64,000 bases of DNA, from NCBI RefSeq assembly GCF_902859585.1, contig NZ_CADIJM010000005.1, forward strand, positions 248,001-312,000, given 5' to 3'. This document shows, in pieces, positions 48,011-56,491 of the stretch (the first letter of the stretch is position 1; every line of letters begins with the position of its first letter). The position numbers and the translations under genes were made by a program. This DNA comes from Achromobacter animicus. GTDB lineage: Bacteria > Pseudomonadota > Gammaproteobacteria > Burkholderiales > Burkholderiaceae_B. Under the pieces are notes generated by a model. It saw only the letters and a program-made list of their open reading frames with translations, was not told the origin of the DNA and made no database searches.

Positions 48011-48416
48011 GTCGCTCTCACAAAGACTGCGCACCCTCATGCGGTGGCGCGGCATCCATAGCCAGAACCAGCTTTCGCGCCTGTCGGGCGTGCCGCAGTC
48101 CTGCATCCACCGCATCCTCACCCGCGAAGACCGCTATTCGCCAGCGCGCAACACGGTGGTGCGGCTGGCGCAGGCCCTGGGCACCAGCGCGTCGTGGCTG
48201 ACGGATGGCGTGGTGCCCGCCACTTCCCCGGGGTCGGGGCCGCAGGACGCCGCCGCCAATGGCATCGACGGCTATTGCGCCGAAATCTGCGCGCGGCTGG
48301 CGCCGCAACCCGACAGCACCAAGCGCCTGATCCTGGCCCTGGTGCGTGAACTCTCCGACAAACCAGACACCGGCGCCACCCCCGCCGCCCGTCCAGCGGC
48401 GCGAAAATGCGCCTAG
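48009..48416 (+). CDS. XRE/Cro-type HTH transcriptional regulator
   Basis: 135 residues. An N-terminal HTH-3 fold is clear: LSQRLRTLMRWRGIHSQNQLSRLSGVPQSCIHRILTRE, followed by LAQALGTSASWLTDG as in phage-repressor-type regulators. The C-terminal half (EICARLAPQPDSTKRLILALVRELSD) may dimerise; there is no peptidase domain. A perfect inverted repeat overlaps its promoter and start codon. Its TAG lies in a CTAG that also provides the stop of the convergent protease gene. Confidence 0.8.
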   Translation: MSLSQRLRTLMRWRGIHSQNQLSRLSGVPQSCIHRILTREDRYSPARNTVVRLAQALGTSASWLTDGVVPATSPGSGPQDAAANGIDGYCAEICARLAPQPDSTKRLILALVRELSDKPDTGATPAARPAARKCA

Positions 48417-49570
48417 CGTGGCTTGCCCGGCCGCGTCCCCACCACCACCGCCAGTTCCGCAGGTTTGCCGCTGCGCAAGATGCCCAGCGTGGCCCGCTGG
48501 CCCGGCGGCACCTGCGCAATCTCCGACAGCAGGCCGTTTGTGTCCGCCACCCGCTTGCCATTGACCGACTGGACAATATCGCCCACGCGCAGGCCGCCGC
48601 GCGCGGCCGGGCCGTCGCGCATCACCCCGGCAATGATCACGCCCGCCGCGTCGCGCGGCAGCTCGAAGGCCCGCGCCAGTTCCGGCGTCATGTCCTGCGG
48701 CTCCACGCCCAGCCAGCCGCGCTTGACCGCCCCGGTCTTGACGATGTCGTCCATGACCTTGCGCGCAATCTCGATCGGCGTCGCAAAGCCGATACCCATC
48801 GACCCGCCCGATTCCGAATAGATTGCGGTGTTGATGCCCACCAGGTTGCCGTAGGCATCGACCAGCGCGCCGCCCGAATTGCCCGGATTGATCGCCGCGT
48901 CGGTCTGGATGAAGTTCTCGTACGTGTTCAGCCCCAGGCCGTTGCGGCCCAGCGCCGACACGATGCCCTGCGTGGTGGTCTGGCCCACGCCGAACGGATT
49001 GCCGATCGCCAGCACCACGTCGCCTACGCGCAAGCCTTTGTCGGACGCCAGCGTTGCGGCAGGCAAGTCGCGCAACTTGGACAGCTTGAGCACCGCCAGG
49101 TCCGTGTCCGGGTCCGCGCCCACCACTTTGGCGGTATCGCGCCGTCCGTCGCGCAGCGCCACCTCAATGGCATCGGCGGCCTGCACCACGTGGTAATTGG
49201 TCAGCACGTAGCCGTCCGCATTCACGATCACGCCCGAACCCAGACTGGTCGACGCCTCGCGCCGGCTCACGCCGGGCACCTGCCCGAAAAGCTGGCGCAG
49301 CACCGGATCATCGGGCAGCGGAATCAAGGGCACGTTCACGTGCTTGGTGGTGAACACATTCACCACCGACGGCGCCGCCTTCGCCACGCCGTCCGCGTAC
49401 GACACAGCACCCACATCACCCGCGGGCGCGCCGCCCGCTGCGGCGGCGGCTGGCGGGACCGTGCCGGGCCCGTTCACCCGCAGCAGGTCGGGCCGCAACG
49501 TCGTCACCACGAATAGAATAGCCAGGCAGACCGTGACGGCCTGAGCAAAGATCAGCCAATATCGGCGCAT
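48413..49570 (-). CDS. DegS-like trypsin-type serine protease with PDZ domain
   Basis: 385 residues. An N-terminal membrane anchor (about residues 5-24) without signal cleavage, a trypsin fold with His in VLTNYHVVQ, Asp in DPDTDLAVLKL and Ser in INPGNSGGALVD, and one PDZ domain (RGWLGVEPQDMTPELARAFELP onward). One PDZ plus an anchor matches DegS more than DegP/DegQ. Such proteases sense or degrade misfolded envelope proteins; a partner anti-sigma is not in the window. The stop codon overlaps that of the HTH gene. The start is 19 bases from the divergent Nif3 start. Confidence 0.9.
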   Translation of the reverse strand: MRRYWLIFAQAVTVCLAILFVVTTLRPDLLRVNGPGTVPPAAAAAGGAPAGDVGAVSYADGVAKAAPSVVNVFTTKHVNVPLIPLPDDPVLRQLFGQVPGVSRREASTSLGSGVIVNADGYVLTNYHVVQAADAIEVALRDGRRDTAKVVGADPDTDLAVLKLSKLRDLPAATLASDKGLRVGDVVLAIGNPFGVGQTTTQGIVSALGRNGLGLNTYENFIQTDAAINPGNSGGALVDAYGNLVGINTAIYSESGGSMGIGFATPIEIARKVMDDIVKTGAVKRGWLGVEPQDMTPELARAFELPRDAAGVIIAGVMRDGPAARGGLRVGDIVQSVNGKRVADTNGLLSEIAQVPPGQRATLGILRSGKPAELAVVVGTRPGKPR

Positions 49571-49589
49571 GTTTCTGATAGGACTAGCA

Positions 49590-50366
49590 ATGAATAAAGT
49601 GGACTCCCGCGTCCTGGCCAACTGGCTGGACGACACCCTGCAGGCAGCCCGTTTCAAGGACTACTGTCCCAACGGGATGCAGGTGGAAGGCCGATCCGAG
49701 GTCGGACACATTATCACCGGTGTCACGGCCAGCGAAGCATTGCTGCGCGAGGCGGTCGACCGCGGCGCCGATGCGGTGCTGGTGCACCACGGCTGGATGT
49801 GGCGCAACGAAGACCGCCGCGTCATCGGCACCCGCCGCACGCGCATGGCGTTGACCCTCAAGAACGACTTGAACCTGTTCGCCTACCATCTGCCGCTGGA
49901 TGCGCACCCGACGCTGGGCAACAACGCGCAACTGGCGCGCGTGCTGGGTCTGACGCCGGCGCTACGCGACGACGGCGCCCCGCGGACCTGCGGGCAGGAC
50001 GGGCTGATCTGGCTGGGCGAGGCCAGCGGCCTGCAGACGCTGGGCCAACTGGGCGACCAGGTGGCCCAACGCCTGGGCCGCCAGCCGCTCGTCGTGGGCG
50101 ACCCGGACCAGCCGTTGGGGACAGTCGCGTGGTGCACCGGTGGCGCCCAAGGCATGATGGGCGACGCCGTTGACGCGGGCGCCAGCGTCTACATCACGGG
50201 CGAGGTCTCGGAGTCCACGGTACATCTGGCGCGGGAAACCGGCGTGGGCTTCATCGCCGCCGGGCACCACGCCACCGAACGCTATGGCGTTCAGGCACTG
50301 GGGCAGGCCGTGGCCGAGCGATTCGGCATCAAGGTCGAATTCGTCGACATCGACAACCCGGCCTGA
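49590..50366 (+). CDS. Nif3-like dinuclear metal centre protein
   Basis: 258 residues. Nif3/YbgI family: YCPNGMQVEGRSEVGHIITGVTASEALLREA, the metal ligands in VHHGWMWRNEDRR and YHLPLDAHPTLGNN, and AGHHATERYGVQALG. Proteins of this family form toroidal hexamers with two metals per subunit; function is still unclear. The ATG at 49590 with AGGA upstream is chosen; an in-frame ATG at 49569 would overlap the divergent protease start codon. Confidence 0.9.
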   Translation: MNKVDSRVLANWLDDTLQAARFKDYCPNGMQVEGRSEVGHIITGVTASEALLREAVDRGADAVLVHHGWMWRNEDRRVIGTRRTRMALTLKNDLNLFAYHLPLDAHPTLGNNAQLARVLGLTPALRDDGAPRTCGQDGLIWLGEASGLQTLGQLGDQVAQRLGRQPLVVGDPDQPLGTVAWCTGGAQGMMGDAVDAGASVYITGEVSESTVHLARETGVGFIAAGHHATERYGVQALGQAVAERFGIKVEFVDIDNPA

Positions 50367-50420
50367 ATCCTTGACGCCGGCGCGCCAGAGCGCCGGACCG
50401 CCGGCCGTCGACCCGGCAGA

Positions 50421-50448
50421 AAACAAAAGCGCCCCGATGGGGCGCTTT
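50421..50448. terminator. Bidirectional terminator between Nif3 and mscL
   Basis: AAAGCGCCCC/GGGGCGCTTT stem with a 3-base loop. On the minus strand it is followed by TTGTTTT, a good end for mscL; the plus-strand side ends in TTTGCTGTTT. Confidence 0.85.
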
Positions 50449-50453
50449 GCTGT

Positions 50454-50900
50454 TTACGGCCGCTTCAGCAGGTCGCGAATCTCGCGCAGCAGGGCCACGT
50501 CTTCCGGCGTCTTGGCGGGCGCCGGCGCTTCCTCCTGCTTGTTGCGGGCCTTGTAGATGGCCTTGACCATCCAGAAGATCACGAACGCCAGCAAGACGAA
50601 GTTGATGATGATGGTGACGAAGTTGCCCCACGCGAACACGTTGGCGCCGGCCTTGGTGAGATCCGCGTAGGTCATCGGCCCGGCATAGCCTTCAGGCATC
50701 GACAAGACCAGGAACTTGTTCGAGAAATCGACCGATCCGCCAAGAATGAAATTGACGAGCGGCATGATGATGTCCCGGACCAGCGAGTCGACAATCCTGC
50801 CAAACGCCGCACCGATGATCACACCAACGGCCAAGTCGACCGCGTTGCCCTTGACCGCGAAATCTCGAAACTCTTTGACGAAACCAGTCGATTTGCTCAT
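50454..50900 (-). CDS. mscL: Large-conductance mechanosensitive channel
   Basis: 148 residues. [43 protein letters not shown] is the MscL N-terminal amphipathic helix plus first membrane helix; the second helix is [21 protein letters not shown]. It opens under membrane tension in osmotic downshock. Length is near the family norm of about 140. It is divergent from petABC. Confidence 0.96.
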   Translation of the reverse strand: MSKSTGFVKEFRDFAVKGNAVDLAVGVIIGAAFGRIVDSLVRDIIMPLVNFILGGSVDFSNKFLVLSMPEGYAGPMTYADLTKAGANVFAWGNFVTIIINFVLLAFVIFWMVKAIYKARNKQEEAPAPAKTPEDVALLREIRDLLKRP

Positions 50901-50940
50901 AAATCCGCTCCATTCGTGATACGCCTGGGGTAGGCTGGCC

Positions 50941-50946
50941 TATAAT
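50941..50946 (+). promoter_or_regulatory. TATAAT, probable -10 of petABC
   Basis: A perfect TATAAT about 90 bases upstream of petA. No good -35 is found at 16-18 bases (closest is TGATAC), so an activator may be needed. Confidence 0.35.
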
Positions 50947-51038
50947 ACGCGGTTGCTATGTTGTTACATATTCCCGCGAACCCGATGCCGCAGAAGTGAT
51001 GCTACTCGTTGAGCGGGCGCATCAACAAGGATAGGAAG

Positions 51039-51680
51039 ATGAGTCAGGATACGCTGGTGCATGACGATGACGGTGCGGTTGATCCCAACCTGCCACCTGA
51101 TCCTTCGCGACGTTTCTGGGTTACCACCGCCTGTGCTGTGGGTGGCGTAGCAGGTGTCGCAACGGCAGTGCCGCTTGTGAGCACGTTTTCCCCCTCCGAA
51201 AAAGCCCGCGCGGCCGGAGCGCCCGTTGAAGTGGATATCGGCGACATTCCCGTCGGCGCCATGAAAACGGTCGAATGGCGCGGCAAACCGGTCTGGATCA
51301 TCCACCGCTCGCCCGAGCAGCTGGCCGGACTGAAAGCGCTGGATCCCCAGCTCGCCGACCCGCAATCCAAGCGGCCCGGCTTTACCCCTCCCTATGCAGA
51401 AAACGAAGCCCGCTCGCGCAAGCCCGAGATCTTCGTCTGCGTCGGCATCTGCACCCACCTGGGCTGCTCGCCCACCGCGCATTTCGAAACGGGTGGCGGC
51501 GGCGGTCTGGGCGCGGATTGGCAAGGCGGATTCCTCTGTCCGTGCCACGGCTCCACGTTCGACCTGGCTGGCCGGGTCTTCAAGAACAAGCCTGCTCCCG
51601 ATAATCTCGAAGTTCCGCCGTACCAGTACCTCACCGACACCCGCATCATCGTGGGCGTCGATGAAGACAACAAGGCCTGA
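51039..51680 (+). CDS. petA: Ubiquinol-cytochrome c reductase, Rieske iron-sulfur subunit
   Basis: 213 residues. It carries the [2Fe-2S] cluster that takes electrons from ubiquinol. CTHLGC and CPCHGSTFD supply the two Cys and two His ligands. The N-terminal anchor is preceded by SRRFWVTTA, a twin-arginine signal, so export by the TatABC system coded nearby is expected. The ATG at 51039 is chosen over an upstream in-frame TTG at 51009. Confidence 0.96.
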   Translation: MSQDTLVHDDDGAVDPNLPPDPSRRFWVTTACAVGGVAGVATAVPLVSTFSPSEKARAAGAPVEVDIGDIPVGAMKTVEWRGKPVWIIHRSPEQLAGLKALDPQLADPQSKRPGFTPPYAENEARSRKPEIFVCVGICTHLGCSPTAHFETGGGGGLGADWQGGFLCPCHGSTFDLAGRVFKNKPAPDNLEVPPYQYLTDTRIIVGVDEDNKA

Positions 51681-51751
51681 CGCTCGCGTCGCGCTTTTTT
51701 CCCGATCTACGTAAGTAAGAACAATACGCCACGTATAGAAGGAGCCGTTAC

Positions 51752-53140
51752 ATGGCTGGCGAGAAAACCGTCGAGACGACAGGCCTGTTGGGCTGGCTGG
51801 ACCGGCGCTTTCCGGTGACCTCCACCTGGAAAGCCCATCTGTCCGAGTACTACGCACCCAAGAATTTCAACTTCTGGTATTTCTTTGGCTCGCTGGCGCT
51901 ACTGGTGCTGGTGCTGCAGATCGTGACCGGCATTTTCCTGGTCATGCATTACAAGCCGGACGCCGAGCGCGCGTTCCAATCCGTCGAATACATCATGCGC
52001 GAGGTCCCGTGGGGCTGGCTGGTGCGCTACATGCACTCGACCGGCGCGTCGATGTTCTTCGTCGTCGTCTACCTGCACATGCTGCGCGGCCTGCTTTACG
52101 GTTCCTACCGCAAGCCCCGCGAACTGGTGTGGATCTTCGGCGTCGCGATCTTCCTCTGTCTGATGGCCGAAGCCTTCTTCGGCTACCTGCTGCCCTGGGG
52201 CCAGATGTCGTACTGGGGCGCCCAGGTGATCGTGAACCTGTTCGCAGCCATTCCGTTCATTGGTCCTGAACTGTCCATCTGGATCCGCGGCGACTACGTC
52301 GTGTCCGATGCCACGCTGAACCGCTTCTTCGCCTTCCACGTCATCGCCATTCCGCTGGTGCTGATCGGTCTGGTCGCGGCTCACCTGGTGGCGCTGCACG
52401 AAGTCGGCTCGAACAACCCGGACGGCATCGAAATCAAGCAGGGCCCGAAAGACAAGTACGGCCGCCCGAAAGACGGCATCCCGTTCCATCCGTTCTACTC
52501 GGTGCATGACCTGGTGGGCGTGGCGGGCTTCCTGCTGGTGTTCGCGGCCATCGTGTTCTTCGCCCCGGAAATGGGCGGGTACTTCCTCGAGTTCAACAAC
52601 TTCATTCCTGCTGACTCGCTGAAGACGCCTCCGCACATCGCCCCGGTCTGGTACTTCACGCCGTTCTACTCGATGCTGCGCGCCACCACGGATGAATTCA
52701 CGTGGGTGCTGGCGGGCGCGTCGGTGCTGGGCGCCATCGTGCTGTTCGCCAAGAGCAACCTGAAGGGCTTCATGCGCATCGCCGTCCCCGGCATCCTGAT
52801 CGTCGTCGCCGTGCTGCTGCGCGTCATCGACGCCAAGTTCTGGGGCGTGGTGGCCATGGGCGGCACGGTCGTCATCCTGTTCTTCCTGCCCTGGCTCGAT
52901 CATTCGCCGGTCAAGTCGATCCGCTACCGCCCCACGTGGCACAAGTGGATCTACGGCATCTTCATGGTCAACTTCCTGGTGCTCGGCTACATCGGTACGC
53001 AGCCGCCCAGTCCGCCGTTGAACCTGACGTCGCAGATCGGCACGCTGCTGTACCTGGCCTTCTTCTTCCTGATGCCGGTATGGAGCCGCCTGGGCACGTT
53101 CAAGCAAGTGCCCGACCGCGTCACGTTCCACGCCCACTGA
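51752..53140 (+). CDS. petB: Ubiquinol-cytochrome c reductase, cytochrome b subunit
   Basis: 462 residues. Cytochrome b with two hemes and both quinone sites. Heme ligands lie in YMHSTGASMFFVVVYLHML and FFAFHVIAIPLVLIGLVAAHLVALHE; the PEWY-like Qo motif reads APVWYFTPFY (Pro-Val-Trp-Tyr in place of PEWY). GGAG precedes the ATG. It forms the bc1 operon with petA and petC. Confidence 0.96.
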   Translation: MAGEKTVETTGLLGWLDRRFPVTSTWKAHLSEYYAPKNFNFWYFFGSLALLVLVLQIVTGIFLVMHYKPDAERAFQSVEYIMREVPWGWLVRYMHSTGASMFFVVVYLHMLRGLLYGSYRKPRELVWIFGVAIFLCLMAEAFFGYLLPWGQMSYWGAQVIVNLFAAIPFIGPELSIWIRGDYVVSDATLNRFFAFHVIAIPLVLIGLVAAHLVALHEVGSNNPDGIEIKQGPKDKYGRPKDGIPFHPFYSVHDLVGVAGFLLVFAAIVFFAPEMGGYFLEFNNFIPADSLKTPPHIAPVWYFTPFYSMLRATTDEFTWVLAGASVLGAIVLFAKSNLKGFMRIAVPGILIVVAVLLRVIDAKFWGVVAMGGTVVILFFLPWLDHSPVKSIRYRPTWHKWIYGIFMVNFLVLGYIGTQPPSPPLNLTSQIGTLLYLAFFFLMPVWSRLGTFKQVPDRVTFHAH

Positions 53141-53164
53141 GCCAACGAGAATAACGGACTAACC

Positions 53165-54016
53165 ATGATCAAGAAGCTGATTGGTGCCGTGGCCTTGATG
53201 CTCACGTGTACCGCAACCTTTGCCGCCGGAGGCGGATTCCCGCTGGACAAGGCGCCTTACCGCGTCAACGACATGGCGTCGCTGCAAAACGGCGCCAAGC
53301 TGTTCGTCAACTACTGCCTGAACTGTCATAGCGCGTCTTCGATGCGCTACAACAAGCTCCGGGATATCGGTCTGACCGACGAACAGATCAAGGAAAGCCT
53401 GCTGTTCTCCGGCGAAAAGATCGGCGACATGATGCACGTCGCCATGACGCCGAAGGACGCCAAGGCCTGGTTTGGCACGACGCCCCCGGACTTGTCCGTG
53501 ATCGCCCGCGCCAAATCCGTGAACGCCGGCCCCTCGGGATCCGACTACCTGTACACCTACCTGCGCACGTTCTACCGCGACACGTCGCGCGCCACGGGCT
53601 GGAACAACCTGGTCTTCCCGTCGGTCGGCATGCCGCACGCGCTCTGGCAGGAACAGGGTCCGCGCGAGCTCACCACCGTCGCCGTTCACGAAGTCGAAGG
53701 CAAGGAAGGCGCCCCCAAAACGTGGGAACGCGTCACAACGGTGTACGATGCACAGGGTTTTGCCACGGTGAAGGCCGAGCCGTTAGCCAATCACCATGGC
53801 CATGCCACCTTCGATGCCAAATTCAAGGCCGCCAACCCGGCCCAAACCGCAACATACGACAACGACGTCGCTGATCTGACCGCATTCATGTCCTGGATGG
53901 CCGAGCCCGTCCAGACACTGCGCGTCCGCATCGGCGTCGGCGTCATGTTGTTCCTGCTCCTGTTCTTCTTTGTTACGTGGCGCCTGAATGCCTCGTACTG
54001 GAAACACGTGCGCTAA
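53165..54016 (+). CDS. petC: Ubiquinol-cytochrome c reductase, cytochrome c1
   Basis: 283 residues. A signal peptide (TCTATFAAGGGFP), the heme-binding CLNCH, the axial Met region in MPHALW, and a C-terminal membrane anchor (VGVMLFLLLFFFVTWRLN). It passes electrons from the Rieske centre to soluble cytochrome c and thence to the caa3 oxidase at the other end of the window. Confidence 0.96.
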   Translation: MIKKLIGAVALMLTCTATFAAGGGFPLDKAPYRVNDMASLQNGAKLFVNYCLNCHSASSMRYNKLRDIGLTDEQIKESLLFSGEKIGDMMHVAMTPKDAKAWFGTTPPDLSVIARAKSVNAGPSGSDYLYTYLRTFYRDTSRATGWNNLVFPSVGMPHALWQEQGPRELTTVAVHEVEGKEGAPKTWERVTTVYDAQGFATVKAEPLANHHGHATFDAKFKAANPAQTATYDNDVADLTAFMSWMAEPVQTLRVRIGVGVMLFLLLFFFVTWRLNASYWKHVR

Positions 54017-54107
54017 CCGTAACGCCCCGCCAGGTTCCCCAGCCACCCCGTCTATCGGGGACGGAAGAGGCGGATAGGGCTGTAAGCCTATCCTGCCTGG
54101 CAATTGG

Positions 54108-54148
54108 GGCCAGCGCCTGCTAGATTTAGGCGCTGGCCTTTCGTTTTT
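54108..54148 (+). terminator. Terminator of petABC
   Basis: GGCCAGCGCC/GGCGCTGGCC, a perfect 10-bp stem with an 11-base loop, followed by TTTCGTTTTT. Confidence 0.92.
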
Positions 54149-54167
54149 CAATAAAGGACTTACCGCC

Positions 54168-54779
54168 ATGATGGTGCTCTATTCCGGAACCACGTGTCCG
54201 TTTTCGCAACGCTGCCGCTTCGTGTTGTTCGAAAAGGGTATGGATTTCGAGATCCGCGACATCGACCTGTACAACAAGCCCGAAGACATCTCGGTGATGA
54301 ACCCGTACGGTCAAGTGCCCATTCTGGTCGAACGTGACCTGGTGCTGTACGAGTCGAACATCATCAACGAGTACATCGACGAGCGCTTCCCGCACCCGCA
54401 GCTCATGCCCGCCGACCCGGTCATGCGCGCCCGCACGCGTCTGTTCCTGTACAACTTCGAGAAGGAACTGTTCGTTCACGTCTCGACGCTGGAAGACCGC
54501 AGCGCCAAGCCCGACGAAAAGAAGCTCGCCAACGCTCGCCAGAACATCCGCGACCGCCTGGCCCAGCTGGCCCCGATGCTGCTCAAGAACAAGTACATGC
54601 TGGGCGAGGAATTCTCCATGCTCGACGTGGCCGTCGCTCCGCTGCTCTGGCGCCTGGACCACTACGGCATCGAACTGCCCAAGAATGCGGCTCCGCTGCA
54701 AAAGTACGCCGAACGCATCTTCTCGCGCCCGGCCTACATCGAAGCGCTGACGCCTTCGGAAAAAGTGATGCGTCGTTAA
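54168..54779 (+). CDS. sspA: Stringent starvation protein A
   Basis: 203 residues, glutathione-S-transferase fold without catalytic function. SGTTCPFSQRCRFVLFEKG at the N-terminus and MNPYGQVPILVERDLVLYESNIINEYIDERFP are the thioredoxin-like part; it binds RNA polymerase and modulates transcription in stationary phase and on acid stress (family knowledge). Two adjacent ATGs (54168, 54171) are possible starts. It is followed by sspB. Confidence 0.95.
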   Translation: MMVLYSGTTCPFSQRCRFVLFEKGMDFEIRDIDLYNKPEDISVMNPYGQVPILVERDLVLYESNIINEYIDERFPHPQLMPADPVMRARTRLFLYNFEKELFVHVSTLEDRSAKPDEKKLANARQNIRDRLAQLAPMLLKNKYMLGEEFSMLDVAVAPLLWRLDHYGIELPKNAAPLQKYAERIFSRPAYIEALTPSEKVMRR

Positions 54780-54792
54780 GGCTGGCTGTGTA

Positions 54793-55245
54793 ATGGGTGA
54801 AACTTCGACCAAACCGTACCTGATCCGCGCGCTGCACGAATGGTGCACCGATAACGGCTACACACCGTACATCACCGTGCAGGTCGACGAGCACACCATG
54901 GTGCCCGTCGCCCACGTGCGCGACGGCCAGATCACGCTGAACGTGGGCACGCTGGCCACCAACCGCCTGGTGTTGGGCAACGAATTCATCGAATTCCAGG
55001 CCCGCTTCAGCGGAGTGACCGAAAACGTCTACGTCCCCGTGGGCGCCGTCAGCGCCATCTATGCGCGCGAAACCGGCGCCGGCATGGGCTTCGAGGTGCA
55101 GCCCTACGAGCCGCCCGAGGCAGGCGCCCAAGGCGCCACGCCGAACCCCGCCGCCCCCGAGGGTTCGGACGCCAATCCTGCCTCCGGCGACGATGACGGC
55201 GACGACGACGAACCCAAGCGCCCGCGCCTGACCATCGTCAAATAA
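54793..55245 (+). CDS. sspB: ClpXP protease specificity-enhancing factor SspB
   Basis: 150 residues. SspB delivers ssrA-tagged proteins to ClpXP. The N-terminal substrate domain (KPYLIRALHEWCTDNGYTPYITVQVDE, NRLVLGNEFIEFQARFSG) is followed by an acidic linker and the C-terminal ClpX-binding tail PKRPRLTIVK, which matches the family tail motif. It starts 13 bases after sspA. Confidence 0.95.
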   Translation: MGETSTKPYLIRALHEWCTDNGYTPYITVQVDEHTMVPVAHVRDGQITLNVGTLATNRLVLGNEFIEFQARFSGVTENVYVPVGAVSAIYARETGAGMGFEVQPYEPPEAGAQGATPNPAAPEGSDANPASGDDDGDDDEPKRPRLTIVK

Positions 55246-55313
55246 CGACCCCACAAGAGGGGCTGCATTTTTTTCATTACAATGCAGTCCCTGCGCGTGC
55301 CCCGGCACGCATC

Positions 55314-55389
55314 GCCGGTGTAGCTCAGTTGGTAGAGCAGCTCACTTGTAATGAGAAGGTCGAGGGTTCGATTCCTTTCACCGGCACCA
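55314..55389 (+). tRNA. tRNA-Thr (anticodon TGT)
   Basis: 76 bases including a coded CCA end. The acceptor stem GCCGGTG pairs with CACCGGC, the anticodon loop CTTGTAA gives TGT (reads ACA) and the T loop has GGTTCGATTCC. A TACAAT at 55277-55282 may be its -10. It marks the left edge of the accessory module. Confidence 0.97.
55348..55359 (+). other. 12-bp tRNA segment repeated at 58979 (possible left attachment half)
   Basis: GTAATGAGAAGG, anticodon loop and 3' stem of tRNA-Thr, recurs exactly at 58979-58990 on the far side of the DUF3304/DUF2235 module. Tyrosine integrases often cross over in an anticodon loop, but no integrase is present. Confidence 0.35.
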
Positions 55390-55424
55390 AAAATCTCCAC
55401 CAGTTTCATCTGGCGCAGTACGCG

Positions 55425-55458
55425 AAACCCGCATCCAAACTAGCGATGCGGGTTTTTT
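55425..55458 (+). terminator. Terminator of tRNA-Thr transcript
   Basis: AAACCCGCAT/ATGCGGGTTT, a 10-bp stem with an 11-base loop, running into TTTTTT. Confidence 0.9.
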
Positions 55459-55727
55459 CTTGCCTGTGAAAATCGACCGTCAGATTGCGCCGGGAGACGG
55501 CACATTTGACGGCGTGCGGCGGACACTGCGGCCTGTGACTTTCATGCCACGGCAACCGCGCAATCGTTGAACCCCGATTGACGCGGCCCCGGGACATCTG
55601 CGCCGGACTCCATGATCGTGGTCGGATCGGCCGCACAAATAATAGAAATCCTATTTACCGACCTTGAGCATGGCGTCTACAAGTGGGTCGCGGAAACACC
55701 CGTCCTGGGGTAACTCAATCCACCTGT
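55459..55727. other. Non-coding left flank of the accessory module
   Basis: About 270 bases with no convincing ORF on either strand. A small AATAG/CTATT dyad lies near 55640, in an AT-richer patch that might hold the promoter of the DUF3304 genes. Nothing else recognised. Confidence 0.4.
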
Positions 55728-55751
55728 AGTCAGAACCAACAACGCGTCGGC

Positions 55752-56282
55752 ATGAAAGTTTTCCCTCTTGTTTTTCTAGCACTCGCCTTGCTCGTGGTCC
55801 AGCTGACTAGCTGTGACGGTCGGCAGGCCAAGCAGGACACCGTGGGCACGTCCATGACCGGAATCGATCACTTGCCGGATCACGTGAGCGTGCAGAACTT
55901 CTGGGTCAATGGCGCCAGCGGACATCAAGCAGGCACTGGTGGCAGCGTCGTCTGCTGCGCGACGCTGCCGCGGAAATGGCATCCCGATCTAACGGTGGTG
56001 GTGAACTGGAACGTCACCAACTGGCGAGACTGCCAATGGGGAAGCTACGAACGGCGCGTGGCGGTGGACCGCTACGAGAAAGTGGGACATTTGTTCGTTC
56101 ACTTCCTGGCCGACGGCAGCGTTCGTGTCGTTTCAGCGAACATCGGACCCGGCTACCCCGGCAACGGTTATCCGGGTCCGGAGGATTTGATTCCGAACAA
56201 GGATCCCTGGGATGTCTATGGAAGCTATCGCGGACGATGCCCACCGCAGGAGATGCCCACGGTGATAGAGCGCGCGAAATGA
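55752..56282 (+). CDS. DUF3304 lipoprotein, copy 1 (candidate immunity protein)
   Basis: 176 residues. The lipoprotein signal peptide ends LTSC; Asp at +2 predicts retention in the inner membrane, facing the periplasm. The mature part has the DUF3304 pattern NFWVNGASGHQAG, VVCCATLPRKWHPDLTVVVNW and PGYPGNGYPGPEDLIPNKDPWDVYG. DUF3304 genes often accompany DUF2235/Tle1 phospholipase effectors and are thought to be their immunity factors. It is copy 1 of a 740-bp tandem duplication; copy 2 differs at about 20 of 157 mature residues, mainly at the C-terminus. Its TGA overlaps the ATG of an effector fragment. Confidence 0.75.
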   Translation: MKVFPLVFLALALLVVQLTSCDGRQAKQDTVGTSMTGIDHLPDHVSVQNFWVNGASGHQAGTGGSVVCCATLPRKWHPDLTVVVNWNVTNWRDCQWGSYERRVAVDRYEKVGHLFVHFLADGSVRVVSANIGPGYPGNGYPGPEDLIPNKDPWDVYGSYRGRCPPQEMPTVIERAK

Positions 56283-56455
56283 CCTGGCTGCTCCGAGTCC
56301 TTCCGGCGACCCCAGCAGTCGGTATCCAGTCGTCTTCGACTCAATACCTTCACGCCACCGACGCTCGCATTCTTTCACCGGCGCCGCATCCCATTTCAGA
56401 TTCCACTGGCGTGTTTGCTCAGAACCGCATCCAGATTATCGAGACCAGAAAGTAG
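56279..56455 (+). pseudogene. Remnant 5' end of the DUF2235 effector gene
   Basis: A 58-codon frame starting ATG at 56279, exactly 740 bases before the GTG start of the intact effector, and overlapping the upstream immunity stop in the same way (ATGA versus GTGA). Its first ~29 residues align with the effector N-terminus (LLR, IQ, Q-x-L and other matches at identical positions), then similarity is lost. It is what a tandem duplication of immunity gene plus effector start leaves behind. Confidence 0.65.
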
Positions 56456-56491
56456 CGCCCCCCCCGTTGTCTGAACCAACAAAGAGTCGGC

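Noticed and set aside
55406-55636. 76-codon minus-strand frame after tRNA-Thr
   Set aside because: Arg/Pro/Ser-rich, no ribosome site, runs through the tRNA terminator and has no recognisable family.
56372-56382. CTTTCACCGGC, an 11-bp match to the 3' end of tRNA-Thr, inside the effector remnant
   Set aside because: Only 11 bases in GC-rich DNA and it lies in the middle of the module, not at an edge, so an attachment site is unlikely; noted because the other 12-bp repeat is at the edge.
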